Origin: Actinomycetes bacterium
GTDB lineage: Bacteria; Actinomycetota; Actinomycetes; Propionibacteriales; Propionibacteriaceae
Reading direction: 5' to 3'
Length of the DNA: 38,439 nucleotides
Assembly: GCA_030426725.1 (NCBI GenBank)
Contig: JAUHXZ010000021.1
Coordinates: forward strand, 1 to 38,439
Part shown: positions 23,692 through 31,344 of the stretch, piece by piece
Layout: each line of letters opens with the position of its first letter
Numbering within the stretch: the stretch's first letter is position 1
Notes under the pieces: model-generated
What the model saw: only the letters and a program-made list of their open reading frames with translations
Database searches by the model: none
What the model was told of the DNA's origin: nothing
Translations under genes and position numbers: made by a program

Positions 23692-24888
23692 TCAGGCGGC
23701 CTGGCCGTTGAGGAAGGCCGCCGGATCCTTGACGGCGGGGCCGACGGCGATGAGCCCGGCCCCGACGGCCGGACGCAACGGCATCACGGGTAGCGGCTGC
23801 ACGTCGATCTCCGCCTGCCGCCCCCACACGACGCGGCCCCTCAACTGGTGCACGAGCGGATCGTGCAGCCACGGAGCCAGGTCCGCGAAGTACCCGCTCA
23901 GCCGCACCACGGAGACGTCCCATACATTCATCGCGGCGCCCAAGCCGATGCCGAGCGCGCCGACGGTGCGACGCAGCACCAGTTCCGCTCGCTCCTCGCC
24001 GTGCTCGAGCGCGCGGATGAAACCGCCGAGCGTCGAGTGCCGCGACGCCGTCAAAAGCGCGGGCAGGCTGACGATGGTCTCCAGGCACCCGATGGAACCG
24101 CACCGGCACGGCACGCCCCGGGGATCGACGCACACATGCCCGACCTCGCCGGACCAGCCGTGCTCGCCGAGCGCCAGGTTCCCCTCCCGGCACAGCGCGG
24201 CCCCGACGCCCCCGTCGCCCCTCAGGAGTAGGAAGGTCTCCCCGGGATTGCTGCGCATCACCGTCACCGCGGTGCACGTGGCGTCGTTCGCTCCGCTGAA
24301 GCTCACCGTCCGCCCGTTGTGATGGAGCGTCCAGTGGTCGCGCGGGCACGCGTTCTCCCAACCGAGGTTGGGAGCGAAGACCACGCAGCCGCGCTTGAGG
24401 TCGACCAGGCCCGCGATGGCGGCGAAGGCTCCGACGAGCCGGGCGTCACCGGGCAGCGCTGACAGCGTCCTCTGCGCCAACCGCTGCAGCTCCTCGACCG
24501 ACTCGCGCATGTCGAGGGAAGACACGTCCAGCGCACTCACCTCGCTGGCCAGGACGCTGCCGTCCAGATCGACCAGTGCGGCCGCCAACCGGTCGACGGA
24601 GGCGTGCATGCCGATCCCGAAGTGTGACCCACCGCGCAGCGACAGCGGAACCGCCGGCCGGCCACGACCGGTCCCGTGTGCCTCCCCCTCCGAGATGAGC
24701 CGGCCTTCGATGAGTTCGTCCACCAGCCGCGACACCGTCGACCTGGTCATGCCCAGTTGGTGCGAGATGTCGGCGCGGGAGAACCGGCCGCTGTGGTCCG
24801 CGATGGTCCGCATGACGAGCGCGAGGTTGGAGGTGCGCATCGACGACTGGGTCATGCCGGACACTGCGGGGCTGTCGCCCTCAGTCAT
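23692..24888 (-). CDS. ROK-family transcriptional regulator (NagC/XylR type)
   Basis: 398 residues from ATG 24888, with GGGAGAGG upstream. The N-terminal winged helix (about 20-75) contains RFSRADISHQLGMTRSTVSRLVDELI. The sugar-kinase-like ROK domain follows, with SGANDATCTAV near the catalytic Asp position, GDGGVGAAL and the zinc motif C-x-CGSIGCLE. Such proteins usually repress sugar uptake or use genes and respond to a sugar or sugar phosphate. No transporter or sugar kinase adjoins it; the nearest upstream genes on the same strand are the alkyltransferase-like and sirtuin genes (gap 83 bp). Its target may lie elsewhere, and the GH95 upstream palindromes are one possibility to test. Confidence 0.9.
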   Translation of the reverse strand: MTEGDSPAVSGMTQSSMRTSNLALVMRTIADHSGRFSRADISHQLGMTRSTVSRLVDELIEGRLISEGEAHGTGRGRPAVPLSLRGGSHFGIGMHASVDRLAAALVDLDGSVLASEVSALDVSSLDMRESVEELQRLAQRTLSALPGDARLVGAFAAIAGLVDLKRGCVVFAPNLGWENACPRDHWTLHHNGRTVSFSGANDATCTAVTVMRSNPGETFLLLRGDGGVGAALCREGNLALGEHGWSGEVGHVCVDPRGVPCRCGSIGCLETIVSLPALLTASRHSTLGGFIRALEHGEERAELVLRRTVGALGIGLGAAMNVWDVSVVRLSGYFADLAPWLHDPLVHQLRGRVVWGRQAEIDVQPLPVMPLRPAVGAGLIAVGPAVKDPAAFLNGQAA

Positions 24889-24971
24889 GGTGCCTCTCCC
24901 TTCCCCGCGGGCACGCCGACGCACGCCCCCACGGACCAGTCTCACTCATCGCGGCACGGAATAAGGGCTGA

Positions 24972-25331
24972 TCACGAAACTTGGTGAGGGTACCCTTCCC
25001 TGAGGTCCTCGACGGCGTGGGCGTAGTCGGCGGCCAACCGGTCCAGATCCGCGCGGCACCGGGTGATGAGGCAGCGGTCGCCGTCGGTGGGGATTCCTTC
25101 GCGCTGCCACTGCTTGCGAGCCAGCGGGAGAAGCTGGTCGGGCAGCCGCCCGGAGGCGTTCGTGACGCGCCACCACGTCACCTCGCCGCCGCTGTGCGCC
25201 ATGATCGACCCCACGCGGCGCGGGCTGGTCTCGACGAGCGAGGCCAGGTCCCCGTAGGACACCACCCGTCCCGCCGGCACCTGCTCGACGGCCCGCAGCA
25301 CTCGCTCGATCGTCATCTCCGGATCAGACAT
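24972..25331 (-). CDS. Alkyltransferase-like (ATL) MGMT-family protein lacking the reactive cysteine
   Basis: 119 residues, a stand-alone O6-alkylguanine-DNA-alkyltransferase DNA-binding domain. The helix-turn-helix region has VVSYGDLASLVETSPRRVGSIM and the loop GGEVTWWRVTNASGRL. In true MGMT the active site is PCHR; here it is TWWR, so the cysteine acceptor is replaced by Trp53. ATL proteins bind O6-alkylguanine lesions and flag them for nucleotide excision repair instead of repairing them directly. ATG 25331 overlaps the end of the sirtuin gene by 8 bp (ATGTCTGA), with GGGGGTGG upstream, so the two are translationally linked. ATG 25316 is a weaker alternative start. Confidence 0.85.
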   Translation of the reverse strand: MSDPEMTIERVLRAVEQVPAGRVVSYGDLASLVETSPRRVGSIMAHSGGEVTWWRVTNASGRLPDQLLPLARKQWQREGIPTDGDRCLITRCRADLDRLAADYAHAVEDLREGYPHQVS

Positions 25332-26076
25332 CGGCCACCCCCAGCAGGCCGGGCAGCACGTCGTCGAGCCGGCCGCGCAGCACCTCGTGAGCCTCGTCAT
25401 CGAAGGGAGTCGGCTCGGCGTTGACGATGACCCCGTAGGCGCCGTTCTCCATCGCCAGGGGGAACAGTCCGGCCGCCGGGTAGACCCCGAGCGAGGTGCC
25501 GACGGCCACCACCGCGTCGCAGTCCTCCGCGGCCTGCACGGCCGCCGTGAGGACGTCGGCGTCGAGGACCTCCTCGAACAGGATGACGGTCGCCCGCGTG
25601 ATGCCCCCGCACGACGGGCACCGCGGATCCTCGTCTCCGGCCGCCACCCGCTCCAGCATCTCCTCCATCGGACCCATGCGACCGCACATCTCGCACCGCC
25701 AGGTCCGGGCCGAGCCGTGGATCTCGTGGACGAGTTGCGGACTGCTGCCGGCCAGCTGGTGCAGGCCGTCGGTGTTCTGCGTCACGATGGCGCGCAGCCG
25801 TCCATCGGCCTCGAGCCGGTTGATCGCCCGATGCGCGCGGGTGGGTTCCGCCGACCACATCGCCGGATCCGCCCGACGCCGCCACGCCGCCTTGCGCACG
25901 TCGTCGTCGCGCAGGTACCACGACAGCGTGGACACCAGTTCCGCGTACGGGTCCTTCGTCCACAGCCCGTCGGGTCCCCGGAAGTCGGGGATCCCGGCGG
26001 CGGTCGAGAGACCCGCGCCACTGAGGATCAGGATGCGGCGGGCCTCGTCGAGGCTGGACAGGACGGCCATCGTCAC
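25324..26076 (-). CDS. cobB: NAD-dependent protein deacylase, sirtuin family
   Basis: 250 residues. Sirtuins remove acetyl or other acyl groups from lysine using NAD. Motifs in order: GAGLS at 20-24, GIPDFRG at 28-34, TQNTDGLH at 99-106 (the usual TQNID with Thr for Ile), HEIHGS with catalytic His120, and a four-cysteine zinc module at Cys128, Cys131, Cys153 and Cys156. GTSLGVYPAA binds NAD further on. The GTG start at 26076 overlaps the stop of the upstream aldo/keto reductase (GTGA); ATG 26070 is an alternative. It sits between a redox enzyme and an alkyl-damage sensor in a tightly overlapped group. The deacylase preference cannot be read from sequence, and the symbol is by family only. Confidence 0.92.
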   Translation of the reverse strand: MTMAVLSSLDEARRILILSGAGLSTAAGIPDFRGPDGLWTKDPYAELVSTLSWYLRDDDVRKAAWRRRADPAMWSAEPTRAHRAINRLEADGRLRAIVTQNTDGLHQLAGSSPQLVHEIHGSARTWRCEMCGRMGPMEEMLERVAAGDEDPRCPSCGGITRATVILFEEVLDADVLTAAVQAAEDCDAVVAVGTSLGVYPAAGLFPLAMENGAYGVIVNAEPTPFDDEAHEVLRGRLDDVLPGLLGVADV

Positions 26077-27047
26077 CAGGCGTAGGCCTCGGGGGCCGGG
26101 CCGCCGGGCCCGGGGAAGATCTCGTCCAGCCGGTTGAGCGCCGCCTCGTCGAGCTCGATCTCGACGGCGCGCAGCGCGCTCTCCAGCTGCTCCATCGTGC
26201 GGGGCCCGATGATGGGGCCGGTCACACCGTCCTGGTGCAGCAGCCAGGCCAACGCCACGTCCCCGGGGGCCTCGCCGAGCTCATCGCAGAACGACTCCCA
26301 TTCCTCGAGCTGCGCCCGCTTCTCCTCGACCCGCTTGAGGACGCGCTCCTCGGCGCGGCGGCCCGAGTCGAGCTTCTTCAGGACCCCGCCGAGCAGGCCG
26401 CCGCCGAGCGGCGACCAGGGGATGACGCCCAGCCCGTAGTGGCGGGCGGCCGGCAGCACCTCGAGCTCGATCGTGCGGGCATCCAGGTGGTAGAGCGACT
26501 GCTCGCTGACCAGGCCCAGCGAGTTCCGCGCGGCGGCGGCCTCGTTGGCCGCGGCGATGTGCCAGCCGGCGAAGTTCGACGACCCCGTGTAGATGATGTC
26601 CCCGGCGGTGACGAGCCGGTCCATCGACTGCCAGATCTCCGTCCACGGCGTCGCGCGGTCCACGTGGTGCATCTGGTACAGGTCGATCCGGTCGGTCTGG
26701 AGCCTCCGCAGCGACTCGATGACGGCGCGGCGTACGTTGACCGCCGACAGCTTCGAGTAGTTCGGCTTGTCGTCGGGCGACATGGGGCCGTACACCTTTG
26801 TCGCCAGCACCACCTCGTCGCGGCGGCCGGCCTTGGTGAACCACCGGCCCACGATCTCCTCGGTGTGGCCGCGGTGCTCGAGCCCGCCGTAGACGTTGGC
26901 GGTGTCGAAGAAGTTGATGCCCGCGTCCAGCGCGCGGTCCATGATGGCGTGCGCATCCTCCTCCGAGGTGTGCGGGCCGAAGTTCATGGTGCCGAGCACG
27001 AGGCGGGAGACGAGCAGGCCGGAACGGCCGAGATGCGTGTACTTCAT
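26073..27047 (-). CDS. Aldo/keto reductase (YghZ/Kvbeta-like)
   Basis: 324 residues from ATG 27047, with GAAGGAA upstream. The tetrad is Asp48 and Tyr53 in FFDTANVYGG, Lys84 in LATKVYG and His127 in YQMHHVD. The SNFAGWHIA and PIIGPRTMEQLESAL segments fit the AKR subfamily with potassium-channel beta-subunit-like members. It probably reduces aldehydes with NADPH and is the first gene of a three-gene overlapping unit with the sirtuin and ATL protein. Only 27% or so of its length resembles the other AKR in the window by eye, chiefly the catalytic motifs, so they are not recent duplicates. A longer upstream frame (to 27200) lacks a ribosome site. Confidence 0.9.
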   Translation of the reverse strand: MKYTHLGRSGLLVSRLVLGTMNFGPHTSEEDAHAIMDRALDAGINFFDTANVYGGLEHRGHTEEIVGRWFTKAGRRDEVVLATKVYGPMSPDDKPNYSKLSAVNVRRAVIESLRRLQTDRIDLYQMHHVDRATPWTEIWQSMDRLVTAGDIIYTGSSNFAGWHIAAANEAAAARNSLGLVSEQSLYHLDARTIELEVLPAARHYGLGVIPWSPLGGGLLGGVLKKLDSGRRAEERVLKRVEEKRAQLEEWESFCDELGEAPGDVALAWLLHQDGVTGPIIGPRTMEQLESALRAVEIELDEAALNRLDEIFPGPGGPAPEAYAW

Positions 27048-27225
27048 GACGCGTTCCTTCGCGTGGGGGGACACCACCACACTAACGACGCGGCCGGTCC
27101 ACGGGGCCCGAAACGCGACGCTCGCCCGCCCGGCGACCGCCAGGGCCGGGACCCGCGGGCCGGGGGACCGACGGGGTGCGTGAGGCGGGGCCCCGCTCAC
27201 AACGGACCCCCCGGCCGAGGGCAGG
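27048..27225. other. Divergent intergenic region between the AKR operon and the feo operon
   Basis: About 180 bp, very GC-rich, containing GGGGCCCCG (27187-27195) and a GC-rich run, with the iron box at its right end. No gene or RNA is seen. The minus-strand promoter for the AKR-sirtuin-ATL unit should be here but is not recognisable. Confidence 0.4.
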
Positions 27226-27244
27226 TTAGGTCGTGCTAACTTGA
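27226..27244. promoter_or_regulatory. DtxR/IdeR-like iron box at the feo promoter
   Basis: TTAGGTCGTGCTAACTTGA against the 19-bp consensus TTAGGTTAGSCTAACCTAA: 14 of 19 positions agree, including TTAGGT and CTAAC. It lies 6 bp before the feoA start and covers the predicted -10, so an iron-loaded regulator bound here would block transcription. Confidence 0.65.
27237..27242 (+). promoter_or_regulatory. Predicted -10 of the feo operon
   Basis: TAACTT, 7 nt before GTG 27250, within the iron box. This would give a leaderless feoA transcript. No clear -35. Confidence 0.4.
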
Positions 27245-27249
27245 TTTAC

Positions 27250-27537
27250 GTGAGCCTGATGGAGCGTTTCGTCTCCCGCCGCTGCGTCACCGCACAGCAG
27301 TTGGTGGGCGACTGCCGTCCGCTCGACGCGCTGGGCGTCGGCGAGGCGGCCACCATCGCGGCCTTCGACGCCGACGACGTCGTCGCCCGCCGCCTCTTCG
27401 ACCTCGGCTTCATGCCCGGTGAGCCCGTGGTGCGGCTGCGCCGGGCGCCGCTGGGCGACCCGCTGATGTTCCGGGTCGGCGGCATCGAGATCGTGCTGCG
27501 CCGCGCGGAGGCCCGCCGGATCCTCGTCGCGGCATGA
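27250..27537 (+). CDS. feoA: FeoA-family ferrous iron transport accessory protein
   Basis: 95 residues with the SH3-like FeoA fold: ARRLFDLGFMPGEPVVRLRR is the core LxxLGfxpG signature, and FRVGGIEIVLRRAEARRILV forms the closing strands. FeoA is thought to support FeoB at the membrane. GTG 27250 was chosen because it fits the -10 spacing; TTG 27241 and ATG 27259 are in frame. The stop overlaps the feoB start (ATGA). An iron box lies at the promoter, so expression should rise under iron limitation. Confidence 0.9.
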   Translation: MSLMERFVSRRCVTAQQLVGDCRPLDALGVGEAATIAAFDADDVVARRLFDLGFMPGEPVVRLRRAPLGDPLMFRVGGIEIVLRRAEARRILVAA

Positions 27538-29468
27538 GCCACGCCCACCACCATGGCGGCGCCCCGGTGGCCTTGCCCGGCGACGCACGCCGCATCGCGC
27601 TGGTCGGCAGCCCCAACGCCGGCAAGACCACGCTGTTCAACGGGCTGACCGGCCTGCGCGCCAAGACCGGCAACTACCCCGGCGTCACCGTGGCCCGCTA
27701 CGTCGGCCGCTTCGACACCGAGGCCGGCCCCGTCGTCGTCGAGGACCTCCCCGGTACCTACTCCCTCGACCCGATCAGCCCCGACGAGGAGGTCGTCGCC
27801 CAGGTCCTCGACGAGGCCGACCAACTCGCCGGCGTCGTCGCCGTGGTCGACGCCACCAACCTCCGCCGCGGCCTAGGGCTCATCGCCCAGGTGCAGCACG
27901 CGGGTCTGCCCACCATCGTCGTCCTGACGTTCGTCGACGAACTCACCCGTCGCGGGGGCCGGGTCGATCCTGAGCGGCTCTCCCAGGCGCTCGGCATGAC
28001 GGTGGTGCCGGTGGTCGCGGGGGAGCGTCGCGGGGTCGACGCCCTGGCGCGGATCTTCGCCGACACCTCGACCTGGCCCGCACCGCCGGTGCTCCCACCC
28101 ACGCAGCCGGAGGAGGTGACGGGCTGGGCGCAGTCCATCCTCCACGCGGCGCGATTCTCGCCGCCGGATCCCGATTCCCGCACCGGTCGACTCGACGGCA
28201 TCCTGCTGCACCCCGTGCTCGGGGTGCTGGTGTTCTTCGCCACCATGTTCCTGTTCTTCCAGACGATCTTCGTCGTTGCCGCCCCGCTGCAGGGCTACAT
28301 CGAGGCGGCGTTCGCATGGCTGGGCGACCTCGCCCGCTCCGCGATCCCGATCGATTGGCTCGGGCGGTTCGTCGCCGACGCCCTCCTCGCCGGCGTCGGG
28401 GGAGTGCTGGTGTTCCTTCCGCAGATCGCTCTGCTGTTCGTGCTGATCTCGTTGCTGGAGGGCTCCGGCTACCTGTCGCGCGCCGCCTACCTGATGGACC
28501 GGATCATGGCGACGACCGGACTGGAGGGCCGCGCGTTCGTGGCCCTGCTCAGCTCGATGGCGTGCGCGATCCCCGGCATCATGGCCACCCGCACGCTGCC
28601 GTCGGCGCGGGACCGGCTCGCCACGATGATGGCCGCCCCGCTGATGACCTGCTCCGCCAGGCTGCCCGTCTACGTCCTCCTCATCGGCATGCTCGTGCCT
28701 CCGGGGCTGCGCTGGGGGCCGGTCGGGGCCCAAGGGCTCATCATGTTCGGGCTCTACCTGCTGGGCGCCGTGTCGGCGATGACGTCGGCCTGGTTCTGGA
28801 AGCGCATCGTCGGTCGCTCCGCAGTGGGCCTGCCGTTCTACATGGAGATGCCCAGCTACCGGCTGCCGCGCCTCAAGACTTTGCTCATCTCCGTGTGGGA
28901 CGCTTGCGCGGCCTTCCTGCGCAAGATCACGTCGATCATCCTCGTCGCCACCGTTGTCATCTGGGGTCTGCTCAACCTGCCGTTGCGCGGCGACGCCGAA
29001 CTGGCCGAGGCGGGCGTCGACCCGGGCGACAGCGTCGCCGTGACCGCCTACACGCTCGACCACTCCGCGGCCGCCGCCGTGGGCCGAGCCATCTCGCCCG
29101 TGTTCGAACCCCTCGGCTTCGACTGGCGCGTCAACGTCGGCGTCGTCTCCTCCCTGGCCGCCCGCGAGGTGTTCGTCTCGACGATGGGCCAGGTGGCCTC
29201 CGCATCGGACCCCGAGAACCCGGCCGCCGCGCTCGAGGACATGGTCCACGAGGATGGGCCCCGGGCCGGCGAGAAGGTGTTCACGCCGCCCACGATCGCG
29301 GCCCTGCTGGTGTTCTTCGTGTTCGCCCTGCAGTGCATGTCCACGCTGGCGGTGATGCGGCGCGAGACCGGCACCTGGCGCTGGCCGGTGATCGCCTTCG
29401 CCCACCTTGGGGCCGTTGCCTGGCTGATGGCCCTCCTCGCCCATACCGTCGTCGGAGCCCTGACATGA
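27534..29468 (+). CDS. feoB: Ferrous iron transporter FeoB
   Basis: 644 residues. An N-terminal GTPase domain (about 18-185) is followed by a membrane part with Gate domains. Visible motifs: G1 GSPNAGKT at 25-32, G3 DLPG at 71-74, and a G4 position reading TFVD at 132-135 where most FeoB have NxxD. The first Gate has FLPQIALLFVLISLLEGSGYLSR followed by SSMACAIPGIMATRTL, with the conserved cysteine. The second Gate includes VSSLAAREVFVSTMGQV. It is shorter than the 773-residue E. coli protein, with a shortened helical region between GTPase and membrane parts. The N-terminus is His-rich (MSHAHHHGG). ATG overlaps feoA and the stop overlaps the next gene by ATGA. Confidence 0.95.
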   Translation: MSHAHHHGGAPVALPGDARRIALVGSPNAGKTTLFNGLTGLRAKTGNYPGVTVARYVGRFDTEAGPVVVEDLPGTYSLDPISPDEEVVAQVLDEADQLAGVVAVVDATNLRRGLGLIAQVQHAGLPTIVVLTFVDELTRRGGRVDPERLSQALGMTVVPVVAGERRGVDALARIFADTSTWPAPPVLPPTQPEEVTGWAQSILHAARFSPPDPDSRTGRLDGILLHPVLGVLVFFATMFLFFQTIFVVAAPLQGYIEAAFAWLGDLARSAIPIDWLGRFVADALLAGVGGVLVFLPQIALLFVLISLLEGSGYLSRAAYLMDRIMATTGLEGRAFVALLSSMACAIPGIMATRTLPSARDRLATMMAAPLMTCSARLPVYVLLIGMLVPPGLRWGPVGAQGLIMFGLYLLGAVSAMTSAWFWKRIVGRSAVGLPFYMEMPSYRLPRLKTLLISVWDACAAFLRKITSIILVATVVIWGLLNLPLRGDAELAEAGVDPGDSVAVTAYTLDHSAAAAVGRAISPVFEPLGFDWRVNVGVVSSLAAREVFVSTMGQVASASDPENPAAALEDMVHEDGPRAGEKVFTPPTIAALLVFFVFALQCMSTLAVMRRETGTWRWPVIAFAHLGAVAWLMALLAHTVVGALT

Positions 29469-30031
29469 CACGCACCCTCCACCCCCAGTCCGTCCCCGGC
29501 CAGCCGTCCGCCGTGCGCTGGGTGGTCGACGTGGACCTGCCCGTCGGCCGGGTCGTCGCCGCGCCCGGAACCCTCGGACCGCTGCTCGAGTACGGCGTGC
29601 TGACCAAAGTGTTCGTGGAGCGCGGTGGCGTGTGGACGTGGCTGTCGGAGGACCGGTCCTGGACCGAGCACGGGCCCCGGATCCGCGACGCGCTGGCGGT
29701 CGCCGTCGACCTGCCGGGGTGGGAGATCGATGAGGGATCCGACGAGCTGCTCGAGCTCATCGCCCGCGAGATCCTCGACGGCGAACTGGCGGGCTACGTG
29801 TCCTCCCACGGTGGGATCATCACCGTCACGGGGGCCAAGCACGGTCGTCTCACGCTGGACTTCGGCGGTGCCTGCGAGGACTGCCCGGCCGCAGGCACGA
29901 CGCTGCACGAGCGCGTCGAGAAGTCCGTTCGGGAGCGGTACCCGCAGCTCGCCGGCGTCGAGCGCCTCGGCAGCGCCCACCATCGGGCGGGCGGGTGGTT
30001 GGGCCTCCCGATGCCGGGCCGCGGCCGCTGA
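29465..30031 (+). CDS. Nfu/NifU-type iron-sulfur protein in the feo operon
   Basis: 188 residues, starting in an ATGA overlap with feoB. Residues 18-80 resemble the Nfu N-terminal domain (strand, helix, L-x-x-GV-x-x-VF strand, W-x-x-L-x-x-D). Residues 95-175 are the NifU C-terminal scaffold domain with SSHGGIITVTG and the GGACEDCPAAGTTL loop, whose Cys137 and Cys140 form the CxxC that binds a cluster between two subunits. In many bacteria the third feo gene is feoC, a small winged-helix protein with cysteines; here an Nfu-like protein takes its place. It could receive newly imported iron, sense cluster status or support FeoB. The link to iron is strong from position; the precise role is inference. 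Confidence 0.85.
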   Translation: MTRTLHPQSVPGQPSAVRWVVDVDLPVGRVVAAPGTLGPLLEYGVLTKVFVERGGVWTWLSEDRSWTEHGPRIRDALAVAVDLPGWEIDEGSDELLELIAREILDGELAGYVSSHGGIITVTGAKHGRLTLDFGGACEDCPAAGTTLHERVEKSVRERYPQLAGVERLGSAHHRAGGWLGLPMPGRGR

Positions 30032-30055
30032 GCCGCCCAGCACCGGTTCGGCTCA
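30029..30055. terminator. Hairpin spanning both stop codons, feo operon and YibE/F gene
   Basis: TGAGCCG, a 13-nt loop, CGGCTCA: a perfect 7-bp stem. The left arm begins with the Nfu-like stop TGA and the right arm ends with the stop of the minus-strand gene. Probable bidirectional terminator. Confidence 0.5.
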
Positions 30056-31282
30056 AGCCGCGGGCGGCTCCGGCGACTCGTGTTTCGGTGCCTCCACCAG
30101 CTCCCGGGCCGGTCCGACGGTGAGCGCCGCGATACCCGTCGTGATCGGCACTGACAGGATCAGCCCGATGGCCGACGCGAACGTCCGCACGCCCTCACCG
30201 GCGAACAGCTCCAGTCCGAACAGATCGATGGGCTCGCGCGTCGTGAAGTACAGCAGCAGGAGGATGGTCAGCGCCCCGCCGGCATAGGCGAACACGATGG
30301 TGTAGATCGTCGATGCGATGTGGTCGCGTCCGATCCGCATCCCCGACGCGAACACCCTCCGCCGCGACCATTCGGGGGCCGCGGCCCGCAACTCCCACAC
30401 TGCGGACGCCTGCGTGATGGTGACGTCGTTGAGCACGCCGAGCCCGCCGATGATGATCCCCACCATCAGCAGCTCCTGGAAGTCGATCCCCGGGGCGAGC
30501 TGGGCGAGGTCGTACTCGTTCTCCTCGGCGAAACCCGAGAGCCGGGCCGCACTGACGGCGAGCGTGCCCAGCGTCGTGGTCACCAGCAACCCGAGCAGCG
30601 TCCCCGCCAGTGCCGCCGAGGTGCGCATCGAGACGCCGTGCGCGACGTACAGGACGATGAACATGATCACCGTCGATCCCGACAACGCCACCGCCATGCC
30701 CGGCTTGCCGACGATGATGGCCGGCAGCATGAAGCCGATGAGCACCCAGCCGGCGATCCCCAGGCCCACCAGGGCGAAGAACCCCCGCCACCGCGCCACC
30801 GCCAGGGTGGCCACGACGAAGAGCACCGCCAGTGTGATGAGCACTGGGAGGCGGTTGATGCCGCTGAACGAGTAGAAGACGCCGTCGCCGGTGGGTACCC
30901 GTGCGACCTCGATGTCGTCGCCCGCCCGCAGGCCGTTGTGGATGTTCGGTCCGGTCAGTTCCACCGAGACGGTCTCGCCCGCGTCCTCACCCGTGGTGAG
31001 GGTCACGGTAGCCGTCAGGCAGGCGGGGCTACCGGGGGCGCCGGCGGGCGCCAGCTCGCAGCCGGCCTCGACCGACTGGATCGTCGCGTCCTCGTAAGTG
31101 ACGCCGGGGGCGTCGTAGATCCGGTTGAGCGCCGACGACAGTTCGGCGCTGCTGGGCCACAGCCAGATGAGTCCCGCGACGGCGAGCGCCCCGAAGACCG
31201 CGAGCATCCCGATGATGGTGGTGCGGGCACGCTGCCCGACCTCGACCACCCCGTGATCGCCGTGTGAATGTCCGTGGCCCAT
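30053..31282 (-). CDS. YibE/F-family membrane protein
   Basis: 409 residues. One N-terminal helix (about 22-44) is followed by an extracytoplasmic domain of about 100 residues containing a TVTLTTGEDAGETVSVELTG segment and two cysteines. A set of about seven helices (145-395) carries the YibE/F core, including LVGLGIAGWVLIGFMLPAI and the conserved GGLGVLNDVTITQASAVWEL near residue 290. The family is widespread and uncharacterised in function. The N-terminus is His-rich (MGHGHSHGDHG), as is that of FeoB across the hairpin, which may reflect metal binding. It converges on the feo operon and diverges from the rhomboid gene with 62 bp between start codons. Confidence 0.88.
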   Translation of the reverse strand: MGHGHSHGDHGVVEVGQRARTTIIGMLAVFGALAVAGLIWLWPSSAELSSALNRIYDAPGVTYEDATIQSVEAGCELAPAGAPGSPACLTATVTLTTGEDAGETVSVELTGPNIHNGLRAGDDIEVARVPTGDGVFYSFSGINRLPVLITLAVLFVVATLAVARWRGFFALVGLGIAGWVLIGFMLPAIIVGKPGMAVALSGSTVIMFIVLYVAHGVSMRTSAALAGTLLGLLVTTTLGTLAVSAARLSGFAEENEYDLAQLAPGIDFQELLMVGIIIGGLGVLNDVTITQASAVWELRAAAPEWSRRRVFASGMRIGRDHIASTIYTIVFAYAGGALTILLLLYFTTREPIDLFGLELFAGEGVRTFASAIGLILSVPITTGIAALTVGPARELVEAPKHESPEPPAA

Positions 31283-31332
31283 GGGGTCAACCTACCCGCC
31301 GAGGCCGTCGGGCCCTGCTTCACTCGACTGGG

Positions 31333-31338
31333 TACGCT
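31333..31338 (+). promoter_or_regulatory. Predicted -10 of the rhomboid gene
   Basis: TACGCT followed by 6 nt and ATG 31345: leaderless-type spacing, no ribosome site. Confidence 0.45.
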
Positions 31339-31344
31339 CGGCGC

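Noticed and set aside
27873..29471. 532-codon minus-strand frame across feoB
   Set aside because: His-, Gln- and Arg-rich antisense shadow; no protein features.
28316..30031. A 571-codon + strand frame running from within feoB to the end of the Nfu-like gene
   Set aside because: Its first two-thirds is an out-of-frame shadow of feoB; only the part from ATG 29465 is real.
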